A stretch of DNA of 5,006 nucleotides from Marinilabiliales bacterium (GTDB lineage: Bacteria > Bacteroidota > Bacteroidia > Bacteroidales > BM523), in NCBI GenBank assembly GCA_002869425.1, contig PKSZ01000299.1, positions 1 through 5,006 on the forward strand, read 5' to 3'. The translations under genes and the position numbers were made by a program. Each line of letters opens with the position of its first letter. The first letter of the stretch is position 1. The notes beneath the pieces are model-generated. The model worked only from the letters and a program-made list of their open reading frames with translations, made no database searches and was not told the origin of the DNA. Below are positions 1-5,006 of this stretch, in pieces.

Positions 1-538
1 GCAATTTTTTAGATTCATTCAGTAGCTTAATAATTTCATTATCACTTTTATGTTGTGAATATTGCATTGCAATAAAATTGTGAAGCATTTTTGCTATCAG
101 GCTTTTCTGAGTTGTATCCAGATCCTGACTGGATAGACTTAAACCCAGTAAACCCCTTGTTTGCTTAAACGATAATATTAGCAAATCTTTGAGCTTGCTG
201 GTTGGATTTTCAAATCGTAACAGGAGGTAATCTTTCTCTTTTTCGTCCTGAATTTCCAGTTGAATCTTTTGAGGTTGATTTACATTGAAGAAAATATCAG
301 TTTTGCAAGCCCAGTTGTATGGAGAAATTTTATTTCTCTGTTTATTCAATTCGGATAGAGGAATATTCAATTCAACTTCTTCAATTTCATTAGTATTTGT
401 TCTATGTTTCGCGATTAAAGTGTTTGTTAAGACATCGTTATATATAATTAAACAGTAATCAATACCCGGGATTAAAACATCTATGTTTTCAAGGATATTA
501 ACAAGAACAGGTTTACTGTATGTGGGCAAGGCAAACAT
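1..538 (-). CDS. Partial protein of unknown function (N-terminal 179 residues)
   Basis: Reading the minus strand from an ATG at 538-536, the frame stays open for 179 codons to the left edge, so the C-terminus lies outside the window. The product begins MFALPTYSKPVLVNILENID and reads as a soluble alpha/beta protein with no signal peptide or membrane helix. Residues 80-110 are rich in beta-like alternation. The visible end (about 150-179) is helical, with charged 'QHKSDNEIIKLLNESKK', and could be a linker into a further domain. I do not recognise the family. The layout (globular N-terminal domain, then a helical linker) would suit the sensory half of a regulator, but this is only an impression. 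The start is chosen because it is the first in-frame ATG; the ATG at 548 is in another frame and stops after 11 codons. It is divergent from the gene at 758. Certain as an open frame, uncertain in function. Confidence 0.8.
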   Translation of the reverse strand, partial: MFALPTYSKPVLVNILENIDVLIPGIDYCLIIYNDVLTNTLIAKHRTNTNEIEEVELNIPLSELNKQRNKISPYNWACKTDIFFNVNQPQKIQLEIQDEKEKDYLLLRFENPTSKLKDLLILSFKQTRGLLGLSLSSQDLDTTQKSLIAKMLHNFIAMQYSQHKSDNEIIKLLNESKKL

Positions 539-582
539 AATACTGCATAAATATACGAAAAAAATTAAGAAATGTTGTAAAT

Positions 583-625
583 ATAATTAAGCATATCTTG
601 AATTGCATTCAAGGAACTTAATTAT
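583..625. repeat. Nested inverted repeat, 43 bp
   Basis: The outer arms ATAATTAAG (583-591) and CTTAATTAT (617-625) are perfect 9-bp complements. Nested inside are CTTGAAT (597-603) and ATTCAAG (607-613), perfect 7-bp arms around TGC. The two pairs are almost concentric and separated by short unpaired stretches (592-596 and 614-616). The position between divergent promoters, with no T-run, favours a protein-binding site or cruciform over a terminator. The AT-rich background raises the chance rate of the outer arms; the inner arms are more informative. Confidence 0.65.
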
Positions 626-647
626 TCTTTACGCTTTTAAGATTTTA

Positions 648-666
648 AAATTAAGAATCTTAATTT
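648..666. repeat. Perfect 19-bp palindrome, possible operator
   Basis: AAATTAAGA (648-656) and TCTTAATTT (658-666) are exact complements around a single A at 657. A second, overlapping pair, TTAAGATT (637-644) and AATCTTAA (656-663), is also exact. The symmetry with almost no loop suits a dimeric DNA-binding protein better than an RNA hairpin. The site ends 91 nt before the ATG of the gene at 758, and its half-site TCTTAATT recurs in the palindrome at 1177-1200. Confidence 0.55.
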
Positions 667-677
667 GACTTAAATGT

Positions 678-710
678 CTTGATATATGGTGTGTTAAGTG
701 TGTAATATTG
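678..710 (+). promoter_or_regulatory. Candidate Bacteroidota-type promoter for the gene at 758
   Basis: CTTG (678-681) and TAATATTG (703-710) are 21 nt apart and resemble the -33 TTTG and -7 TAnnTTTG elements of Bacteroidota promoters. The -7 box matches five of six fixed positions. The start codon follows 47 nt after the -7 box. In such AT-rich DNA this could be chance. Confidence 0.3.
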
Positions 711-757
711 TATCTGAACAGTACGATTATTCTTATTAATTTAATGAATTAAGCTCA

Positions 758-1174
758 ATGAATACACATGATTTAAGTCTCCGAGACACATCTATCTTAA
801 AAAACAATACGTTTATTTATCAGTTGGCTGAATTTTCTTTTCGATTTTTTGATGATAAAAACAGCAAAAAGAGTATTGAATTTATTCAGGACGATTATGA
901 AGTAGAAATTCCCATTATAGATTCAAATATCAACATCATACTGGGGAAAGTAAAAGCAATCATAATTATGCTGATGTCAATTTTTTCAAAACCTGTACTG
1001 ATTCAGGAAAACACAATAAATGAGAAAGATAAAACAGAAGATAGTAGGTTGAAATTGGTGAGTTTAATGTATTTATTAAGTGCATTAATATTAATTGCAG
1101 AAATGGTAATTAGGACAAGAAGCAATTTACAGAATATTGCGAAATCAGATATATTTTCGCCTCTACGCAACTGA
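758..1174 (+). CDS. Small hypothetical protein with hydrophobic helices
   Basis: This encodes 138 residues of no family I recognise. The first 60 residues are soluble and mixed-charge, with an aromatic run LAEFSFRFF at about 24-31 and an acidic patch QDDYEVE at 44-50. A hydrophobic stretch at about 66-82 (from KAIIIMLM) and a clearer one at about 99-117 (from LVSLMYLLSALIL) are separated by a charged loop (83-98). The second is flanked by basic residues on both sides and is the likeliest membrane helix. There is no cleavable signal peptide or lipobox. ATG at 758 is chosen because the ATG at 744 runs into a stop after two codons. It is divergent from the leftward gene and lies 50 nt before the vWA lipoprotein gene. 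It may share transcription with that gene, although a palindrome lies between them. An open frame without homology evidence could also be a decayed fragment. Confidence 0.6.
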   Translation: MNTHDLSLRDTSILKNNTFIYQLAEFSFRFFDDKNSKKSIEFIQDDYEVEIPIIDSNINIILGKVKAIIIMLMSIFSKPVLIQENTINEKDKTEDSRLKLVSLMYLLSALILIAEMVIRTRSNLQNIAKSDIFSPLRN

Positions 1175-1176
1175 TT

Positions 1177-1200
1177 TTAATTGAGATGCATCTTAATTAG
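1177..1200. repeat. Near-perfect 24-bp palindrome, possible operator
   Basis: Left arm TTAATTGAGATG (1177-1188) and right arm CATCTTAATTAG (1189-1200) form 12 pairs with no spacer, two of them G-T. The core AGATGCATCT is exactly palindromic. It starts two bases after the TGA of the gene at 758 and ends 24 nt before the ATG at 1225. No T-run follows directly, which argues against a simple terminator. A -7-like TATATTTT (1211-1218) lies just downstream but has no -33 partner at the right distance, so an operator overlapping a promoter is possible but unproven. Confidence 0.5.
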
Positions 1201-1224
1201 TGAAATCTTTTATATTTTTAAGTT

Positions 1225-2403
1225 ATGAAGTCTGGGATCCGAATTGTTGCGTTATTGAATCTTCTCTTATTTTTAGCTTTTACCTCATGTAAGAAAAACA
1301 TGGATGAAAGTATGGATTATTCTTCGTCTGCCCTTGCTGATCCTAATAGTAGTTTTCTTTCAGATGAAAGTTTGTCCCCTCAACCAGGTTTGATTACAGC
1401 AGGGGAATGGTGTGACCTCAACAATTGGTTGTTTTGGATGGAATTAATTCAGGGTACTTACGTTGATAAAACAGATTATTGGCAAATGTATCCATCCCAA
1501 AGGTATAATGTAATGGTCACCACAGAAGAAGGTGTTCCTGTTACTGATTGCACATTAAAATTGCTAAGTGATGCTGGTGATGTACTTTGGATTTCAAAAA
1601 GTGATTGTCGAGGCAAATCAGAGTTATGGGAAAATCCATATGGCGAAAATTATATTGCTAATAGTATAGAGGTGACTCATAACGGGTATACTCAGACATT
1701 GGATGCACCAACTGAATATCAGAATGGAAACAATTTAATAAAATTACCTGTCGTTAATCAGATTAATCCTACTGTTGAGGTTGTTTTTGTTGTGGATGCC
1801 ACGGGTTCTATGGGCGATGAAATAGAATATCTTAAGTCAGAACTTGGAGATGTTATTGTTCGTTCTTCTATGAACAATTCAATGAGTATCAGGTTAGGTG
1901 CTGTGTTTTATAGAGATAGCGGAGATGATTACATCACAAAAGTTACACCGCTCAGTAGCAATATCAATAGTACATTGAGTTTCATAAATCAACAGGAAGC
2001 TGATGGTGGAGGCGATTATCCCGAGTCTGTTGAAAAAGGATTGCAAACAGCCATCAATATGTCCTGGTCTGAACATGCGGTATCAAGAATCTTATTCTTA
2101 TTATTGGATGCACCACCTCACCATAATTCTCAGGTATTGTCAGAGTTACATTCTATTGTTAGGGTAGCATCTCAAAAAGGAATAAAAATTATTCCTATAA
2201 CAGCAAGTGGTAGTGATAAAGAAACAGAATTTCTTTGTAGATTTATGGCTGCTTTAACAAATGGCACCTATGTGTTTATAACAGATCACAGTGGTATTGG
2301 AGAAGATCATATTGAAGCAACAGTAGGACAGTTTGAAGTCGAATATTTAAATGATTTACTGGTTAGGTTGATTACTAAGTACTCTGATTATCAAGAAGAT
2401 TAG
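1225..2403 (+). CDS. vWA-domain lipoprotein with intact MIDAS
   Basis: This 392-residue protein carries a lipoprotein signal peptide: basic MKSGIR, a hydrophobic core, and lipobox FTSC with the acylated Cys at 22. Acidic and basic residues follow (KKNMDE), which may act as a surface-export signal, though the match is imperfect. A serine-rich spacer runs to about 55. A beta-rich region at about 91-176 ('GVPVTDCTLKLL', then 'GKSELW') resembles carboxypeptidase-regulatory/Ig-like modules. The vWA domain covers about 183-385. Its metal site is visible as DATGSM (D191, T193, S195), then GGGDYPES (261-268) and LLLDAPPHH (D295). FYRDSGD (228-234) and the late motif 'GTYVFITDHSGIG' (347-359) also fit the hemicentin/alpha-kinase-like vWA branch. 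Such domains bind protein ligands through a divalent cation; the ligand here is unknown. It is probably anchored to the outer membrane, facing the periplasm or the cell surface. The next gene begins 7 nt after its stop. Confidence 0.9.
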   Translation: MKSGIRIVALLNLLLFLAFTSCKKNMDESMDYSSSALADPNSSFLSDESLSPQPGLITAGEWCDLNNWLFWMELIQGTYVDKTDYWQMYPSQRYNVMVTTEEGVPVTDCTLKLLSDAGDVLWISKSDCRGKSELWENPYGENYIANSIEVTHNGYTQTLDAPTEYQNGNNLIKLPVVNQINPTVEVVFVVDATGSMGDEIEYLKSELGDVIVRSSMNNSMSIRLGAVFYRDSGDDYITKVTPLSSNINSTLSFINQQEADGGGDYPESVEKGLQTAINMSWSEHAVSRILFLLLDAPPHHNSQVLSELHSIVRVASQKGIKIIPITASGSDKETEFLCRFMAALTNGTYVFITDHSGIGEDHIEATVGQFEVEYLNDLLVRLITKYSDYQED

Positions 2404-2410
2404 AATAATA

Positions 2411-3022
2411 TTGCAAAAGATATTCATACTGGCCGCTTTTATTACAAATGCGGCCTTTTCTTATGCCCAATCGAATAGTTACGGGTTTCATTTATCATAT
2501 CCTTTTACAGTAGGTGAAAATTACTTTGCAGAAGGTTCTGCCTTTTCATTTTTTGATCAGGGTTATAAAGGATTCCTAAAGGCAGGACTAACTTATAATC
2601 GATTTACAAAAAATGGCTTAACATACGGAATTTGTACTGATATTGGTTTGTATCGTAATAATAGTTTGAATAGAAATGCATTTATTACCAATGCATTACT
2701 TCTTGAAGGATATAAATTCAAATTACAGGATGATTTGGAAATTTTTGTATTCCTGGCAATAGGATATTCCTATCGGTTTTATTCATATTTTCTATCTCCG
2801 GCATATACTTATGTTCCTTTGCCAAAATCCAATTCATTTATTGGAAGAGGAGGATTGGAAATGTTAATGAAAACATCAGAAAAAACCACTTTAAGCTTTT
2901 GTTTAAATTATGATTATATATGGCTGGAATATAGCATGATGTATTCTGATGATGTGTATTTTAGAAGTAGCCAGATTTTTAGTTCAGGTATAGTTTTTCG
3001 CTTTTATACAGGTGGAAAATAG
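2411..3022 (+). CDS. Secreted, probably outer-membrane beta-barrel protein (TTG start)
   Basis: This encodes 203 residues with a Sec signal peptide: QKIFILAAFITNAAFSYA, with cleavage likely after Ala19 (SYA|QS). The mature part is rich in alternating aromatic and polar residues, as in amphipathic strands: about 52-62, 69-82, 94-105, 110-126, 142-153, 158-174 and 183-199. It nears its end with VFRF, typical of a last barrel strand. The size suits an eight-stranded barrel of the kind common in Bacteroidota; no specific family is claimed. The start appears to be TTG at 2411: no in-frame ATG lies between the upstream stop at 2369 and Met151, and TTG places a signal peptide exactly at the N-terminus. 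ATA at 2405 or 2408 is less likely. It lies 7 nt after the vWA stop, indicating an operon and probable translational coupling. A GC-rich hairpin lies within the signal-peptide codons. Confidence 0.78.
   Translation: MQKIFILAAFITNAAFSYAQSNSYGFHLSYPFTVGENYFAEGSAFSFFDQGYKGFLKAGLTYNRFTKNGLTYGICTDIGLYRNNSLNRNAFITNALLLEGYKFKLQDDLEIFVFLAIGYSYRFYSYFLSPAYTYVPLPKSNSFIGRGGLEMLMKTSEKTTLSFCLNYDYIWLEYSMMYSDDVYFRSSQIFSSGIVFRFYTGGK
2431..2459 (+). terminator. GC hairpin with T-run inside a coding region; possible attenuator
   Basis: GGCCGC (2431-2436) and GCGGCC (2450-2455) are perfect complements around a 13-nt AT-rich loop, followed at once by TTTTCTT. An all-GC stem stands out in this AT-rich window. It lies 21-45 nt into the gene at 2411, so it could reduce read-through from the vWA gene into the barrel gene. 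It may instead be a by-product of two Ala-Ala-Phe codon runs. Six pairs with a long loop is weak for a full terminator. Confidence 0.35.
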
Positions 3023-3058
3023 AATATTATATTCTTTATATATGCTGGTGTTTTAGTA

Positions 3059-3080
3059 TGATTTCTATTAAAATCACTTT
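3059..3080 (+). terminator. Weak hairpin after the barrel gene, possible terminator
   Basis: TGATTT (3059-3064) and AAATCA (3071-3076) pair around a 6-nt loop, followed by CTTTCTTCT. The stem is short and AT-rich and the T-run is interrupted. It is the only stem-plus-T arrangement I see in the 175-nt gap before the FKBP gene. Another small palindrome, AGAATAT-T-ATATTCT (3021-3035), overlaps the stop codon of the barrel gene. Confidence 0.2.
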
Positions 3081-3197
3081 CTTCTCGAACATATATCATT
3101 AGAGCTATTTAGACTCAAAAAAGCTTGATAGTCACGTATCAATCCAGTACCTTTGCCATTGTTATTGTAATTATTTAAAAATCAATAAAATAGTATT

Positions 3198-3629
3198 ATG
3201 TCTAAAAAAGTTGAAGTTAACGACAAAATTAAAGTACACTACAAAGGAACCTTGAATGACGGTCAGGTATTTGATACATCAGAGGGGAAAGAACCACTGG
3301 AATTTCAAGTTGGACAAGGTCAGTTAATAAAAGGTTTTGAAGATGCAGTATTGGGAATGGGCTTAGAGGAAACCAAAACAGTTACAATTTCTAGTGACGA
3401 AGCGTACGGACCGGTACACGATCAGTTAGTGAAGGAATTAATGAAAAAAGATTTACCTGAAGATATCGACCCTTTCGTAGGCCAGCAATTGGTTGCAAAG
3501 CAAAATGAACAGGAAATTATTTTCAGAGTAATCGAAGTAGCTGATGAAACTTTTAAAGTAGATGCAAATCATCCATTGGCAGGAAAAGATTTAACTTTTG
3601 AAATTACAATTGTTGAAATAGCAGCATAA
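3198..3629 (+). CDS. SlyD-like FKBP-type peptidyl-prolyl cis-trans isomerase
   Basis: A 143-residue cytoplasmic protein with no signal peptide. It catalyses cis-trans isomerisation of prolyl bonds and probably acts as a folding chaperone. The FKBP core opens with VHYKGTLNDGQVFDTSEG (13-30), containing Tyr15, Phe25 and Asp26 of the active site, then LEFQVGQGQLIKGFEDAVLG (34-53). From AYGP (69-72) to about 122 lies the insert-in-flap domain that marks SlyD-type FKBPs and binds unfolded chains. The chain closes with ANHPLAGKDLTFEI (123-136), returning to the FKBP fold. The histidine/cysteine-rich metal-binding tail of Escherichia coli SlyD is absent, as in many short SlyD-like proteins. The gaps on both sides (175 and 132 nt) suggest its own transcript. 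The leader has no Shine-Dalgarno sequence, only an A-rich stretch. Confidence 0.96.
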   Translation: MSKKVEVNDKIKVHYKGTLNDGQVFDTSEGKEPLEFQVGQGQLIKGFEDAVLGMGLEETKTVTISSDEAYGPVHDQLVKELMKKDLPEDIDPFVGQQLVAKQNEQEIIFRVIEVADETFKVDANHPLAGKDLTFEITIVEIAA

Positions 3630-3671
3630 ATTATTCAAATTTATTGACAGCCTTATTGGTATTGATTCTTG

Positions 3672-3700
3672 AACTTTCAATATCTTTAAGGTTGTTTTTT
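3672..3700 (+). terminator. Possible weak intrinsic terminator after the FKBP gene
   Basis: AACTTT (3672-3677) pairs with AAGGTT (3688-3693), with one G-T pair and a 10-nt loop. A G and six Ts (3695-3700) follow. The T-run is good but the stem is weak. The position, 43 nt after the FKBP stop and 62 nt before the next ATG, fits a terminator. Confidence 0.35.
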
Positions 3701-3761
3701 ATTATAGATGAGCAAAGAAGTTTCCATCTGACATTACAAACAAAAGAATAAATCAATAATT

Positions 3762-4880
3762 ATGAAATCAAGAAAATTAATATTTGTAGTTTTTATCCTC
3801 TGTGGAATAGTGATTACAACATCATGTAAAAAAGATAAAGAAGAAATAACGGAGGGTGAAAGTATTCTTCCTACTTCGTTCAAAGTTGATATACCAAGCT
3901 CGATAAGTAATGATCAAAGCAATAAATCCATACAGGCAGATACTTTGAAGGGAAACGAAATATATGAACACCTTCGTACTTTTATCGCTATCGGAGAAGG
4001 GGCTGCAGATATTGTTCAAAGTATTATGCAGGCTATTAGTGTTTATAATATTAACAGGGCTATGTCTTTATCTTTTCAGGGTGATGATGATGGCAGAACA
4101 AAGAATCTGACCGTAGTGGAAAATTCAAGCTATGATGGCATTAACTGGGAATTTCAAATGACCATTACGGATGCCGATTCTGAATCAAATGCTGATGGAG
4201 GAAATGGAATGCAGATTTTTTGGAATACAAGCCCTGTGAAAGGAATAGCTCTTCTAAAACCATATAATATAAACAGAAACGATACTGAACTGGATCAGGC
4301 AGTATTCAGAATTGATTACAGTGAGGCTGGTGAATATGGATATGATAAGCATATGTTTGTTTCTATTATTGATATACCTATGCCTGATCCATCAATAGAT
4401 CCTTTTGGAATGAATAATTTAAAGATGTTTGCAGGAAAAACAGGGGATATCGTAGATATTTACGGAAACTCCAATCATCCCAATGCCTTTTTCTATACAA
4501 CCAACACAGGCTTCAATTGGGCATTTGTAGCTTCAGGAAACGAAGCACAAGATATCGCCGTAGCAGAATTGGGTTTACCTCCCCATACGCTGGATGCATC
4601 AGATCGGGCAACTCTTCTGGAAACATACTCAATAAAGACTGTTTTAACCGATGAAATTAATCAACACTTTATCAATACATATGGTTTTCTTCCTGATTCT
4701 GCTTCATTAGCTGACTATCTTGGAGATGCAGATGCTCCAGGCTATTTCAATACCAATGGCTTTTCACAATCGGGTAGCGCTCCATCCGGAGATTATAGCC
4801 CATTGAATGATAATATTCAATCGATGGCACCATTTAATCCATCAACAGTTAACAATCTTACCATAGAATTTAAAAATTAA
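3762..4880 (+). CDS. Lipoprotein of unknown function
   Basis: This 372-residue protein has a clear lipoprotein signal peptide: MKSRK, a hydrophobic core, and lipobox TTSC with the acylated Cys at 22. KKDKEE follows at once and resembles the Lys-plus-acidic surface-export signal of some Bacteroidota, so surface display is plausible. After a Ser/Asn-rich linker (about 35-60) comes an amphipathic helical stretch at about 65-100 (IYEHLRTFIAIGEGAADIVQ, then IMQAISVYNIN). A beta-rich globular part follows (about 115-260) with 'WEFQMTITDADS', 'GGNGMQIFW' and 'FYTTNTGFNWAFVAS'. The C-terminal third is helical around DASDRATLLETYSIKTVLTD, then low-complexity and rich in Ser, Pro, Asp and Asn. I recognise no catalytic motif and no known family. 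ATG at 3762 is the obvious start because it places the signal peptide at the N-terminus. It appears to be a single-gene unit with a strong terminator 20 nt after the stop. Confidence 0.87.
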   Translation: MKSRKLIFVVFILCGIVITTSCKKDKEEITEGESILPTSFKVDIPSSISNDQSNKSIQADTLKGNEIYEHLRTFIAIGEGAADIVQSIMQAISVYNINRAMSLSFQGDDDGRTKNLTVVENSSYDGINWEFQMTITDADSESNADGGNGMQIFWNTSPVKGIALLKPYNINRNDTELDQAVFRIDYSEAGEYGYDKHMFVSIIDIPMPDPSIDPFGMNNLKMFAGKTGDIVDIYGNSNHPNAFFYTTNTGFNWAFVASGNEAQDIAVAELGLPPHTLDASDRATLLETYSIKTVLTDEINQHFINTYGFLPDSASLADYLGDADAPGYFNTNGFSQSGSAPSGDYSPLNDNIQSMAPFNPSTVNNLTIEFKN

Positions 4881-4900
4881 TAGATTATTATTTGAATTAT

Positions 4901-4937
4901 AAGAGGCTGTATCAGAAAATGATACAGCCTCTTTTTT
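4901..4937 (+). terminator. Strong intrinsic (Rho-independent) terminator
   Basis: The arms 4901-4914 (AAGAGGCTGTATCA) and 4920-4933 are perfectly complementary over 14 pairs with the loop GAAAA. The transcript then ends in a run of Ts (4932-4937). It closes the lipoprotein gene ending at 4880. On the opposite strand the hairpin is followed by only two Ts, so termination should act mainly rightward. Confidence 0.95.
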
Positions 4938-4974
4938 ACATGTTGATTTAATGTGATATATTATTTTTCTCATA

Positions 4975-5006
4975 TTGACAATTATTTATACTTTTATGGT
5001 ATTATA
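4975..5006 (+). promoter_or_regulatory. Possible promoter at the right edge
   Basis: After the terminator, TTGACA (4975-4980) is followed 19 nt later by TATTATA at the window's end. TACTTTTA (4989-4996) also resembles a -7 TAnnTTTG box, though too close to the TTG to pair with it. Any gene it serves lies outside the window, and the AT-rich context makes chance likely. Confidence 0.15.

Larger units (their letters stand above)
539..757. other. Divergent intergenic region with palindromes
   Basis: These 219 bases separate two divergent genes and are over 75% A+T. They hold a nested inverted repeat (583-625), a perfect 19-bp palindrome (648-666) and six copies of the heptamer AATTAAG or its complement (563-569, 585-591, 617-623, 649-655, 659-665, 747-753). 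For the leftward gene the minus strand has TATATTTA at 555-548, which resembles the Bacteroidota -7 box TAnnTTTG in five of six fixed positions. It lies only 9 nt from the start codon and has no convincing -33 partner. There is no Shine-Dalgarno sequence before either start codon. No small gene is visible here. Confidence 0.6.

Noticed and set aside
222..227. Perfect Shine-Dalgarno AGGAGG on the plus strand
   Set aside because: No start codon or open frame follows on that strand. It lies inside the leftward gene, where it encodes ordinary residues on the other strand.
546..548. Alternative ATG for the leftward gene
   Set aside because: It is in a different frame and stops after 11 codons; ATG at 538 opens the long frame.
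592..606. Possible sigma54 promoter around TTGCA
   Set aside because: TTGC is present but no GG lies at the required distance upstream, on inspection of the plus strand.
744..746. ATG upstream of the gene at 758
   Set aside because: It is followed by AAT and then a TAA stop, so it cannot extend the gene.
1894..2076. Minus-strand open frame of 60 codons
   Set aside because: It lies wholly inside the vWA domain coding region, opposite a well-supported gene, and its product has no recognisable features.
3822..4019. Minus-strand open frame of 65 codons
   Set aside because: It is opposite the N-terminal part of the 372-aa lipoprotein gene; the aromatic-rich product looks like the antisense of an AT-rich gene.
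4901..4933. Long perfect inverted repeat considered as an insertion-sequence end
   Set aside because: The stem, short GAAAA loop and trailing T-run just after a stop codon are fully explained by an intrinsic terminator; no transposase or target duplication is present.

Overview
This is an AT-rich window with the hallmarks of Bacteroidota. The two lipoproteins have 'TSCKK' lipoboxes, no start codon has a Shine-Dalgarno sequence, leaders are A/T-rich, and a small outer-membrane-barrel-like protein is present. The closer placement (Bacteroidales/Marinilabiliales-like) is a guess from protein flavour only.

Layout: (1) 1-538, minus strand: the first 179 codons of a gene running off the left edge, product not recognised, possibly the N-terminal part of a regulator. 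(2) 539-757: divergent intergenic region with two strong palindromes and a repeated heptamer AATTAAG. (3) 758-1174, plus: a small unrecognised protein with one or two hydrophobic helices. (4) 1177-1200: a near-perfect palindrome between genes that shares its half-site with the upstream palindromes. (5) 1225-2403 and 2411-3022, plus: a von Willebrand factor A (vWA) lipoprotein with a complete MIDAS, followed 7 nt later by a secreted beta-strand-rich protein that appears to start at TTG. They look like a two-gene operon. (6) 3198-3629, plus: a SlyD-like FKBP peptidyl-prolyl isomerase. (7) 3762-4880, plus: a 372-aa lipoprotein of unknown function, closed by a very strong intrinsic terminator at 4901-4937.

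The best-supported functional theme is the cell envelope: four of the six genes are lipoproteins, exported or membrane proteins. The vWA lipoprotein and the barrel-like protein are the most likely functional partners. The FKBP is probably an independent cytoplasmic housekeeping chaperone. No mobile element, CRISPR array, tRNA or rRNA was seen. The least ordinary signals are the palindromes and heptamer cluster in 560-760 and 1177-1200, and the GC-rich hairpin with a T-run inside the start of the TTG-initiated gene.
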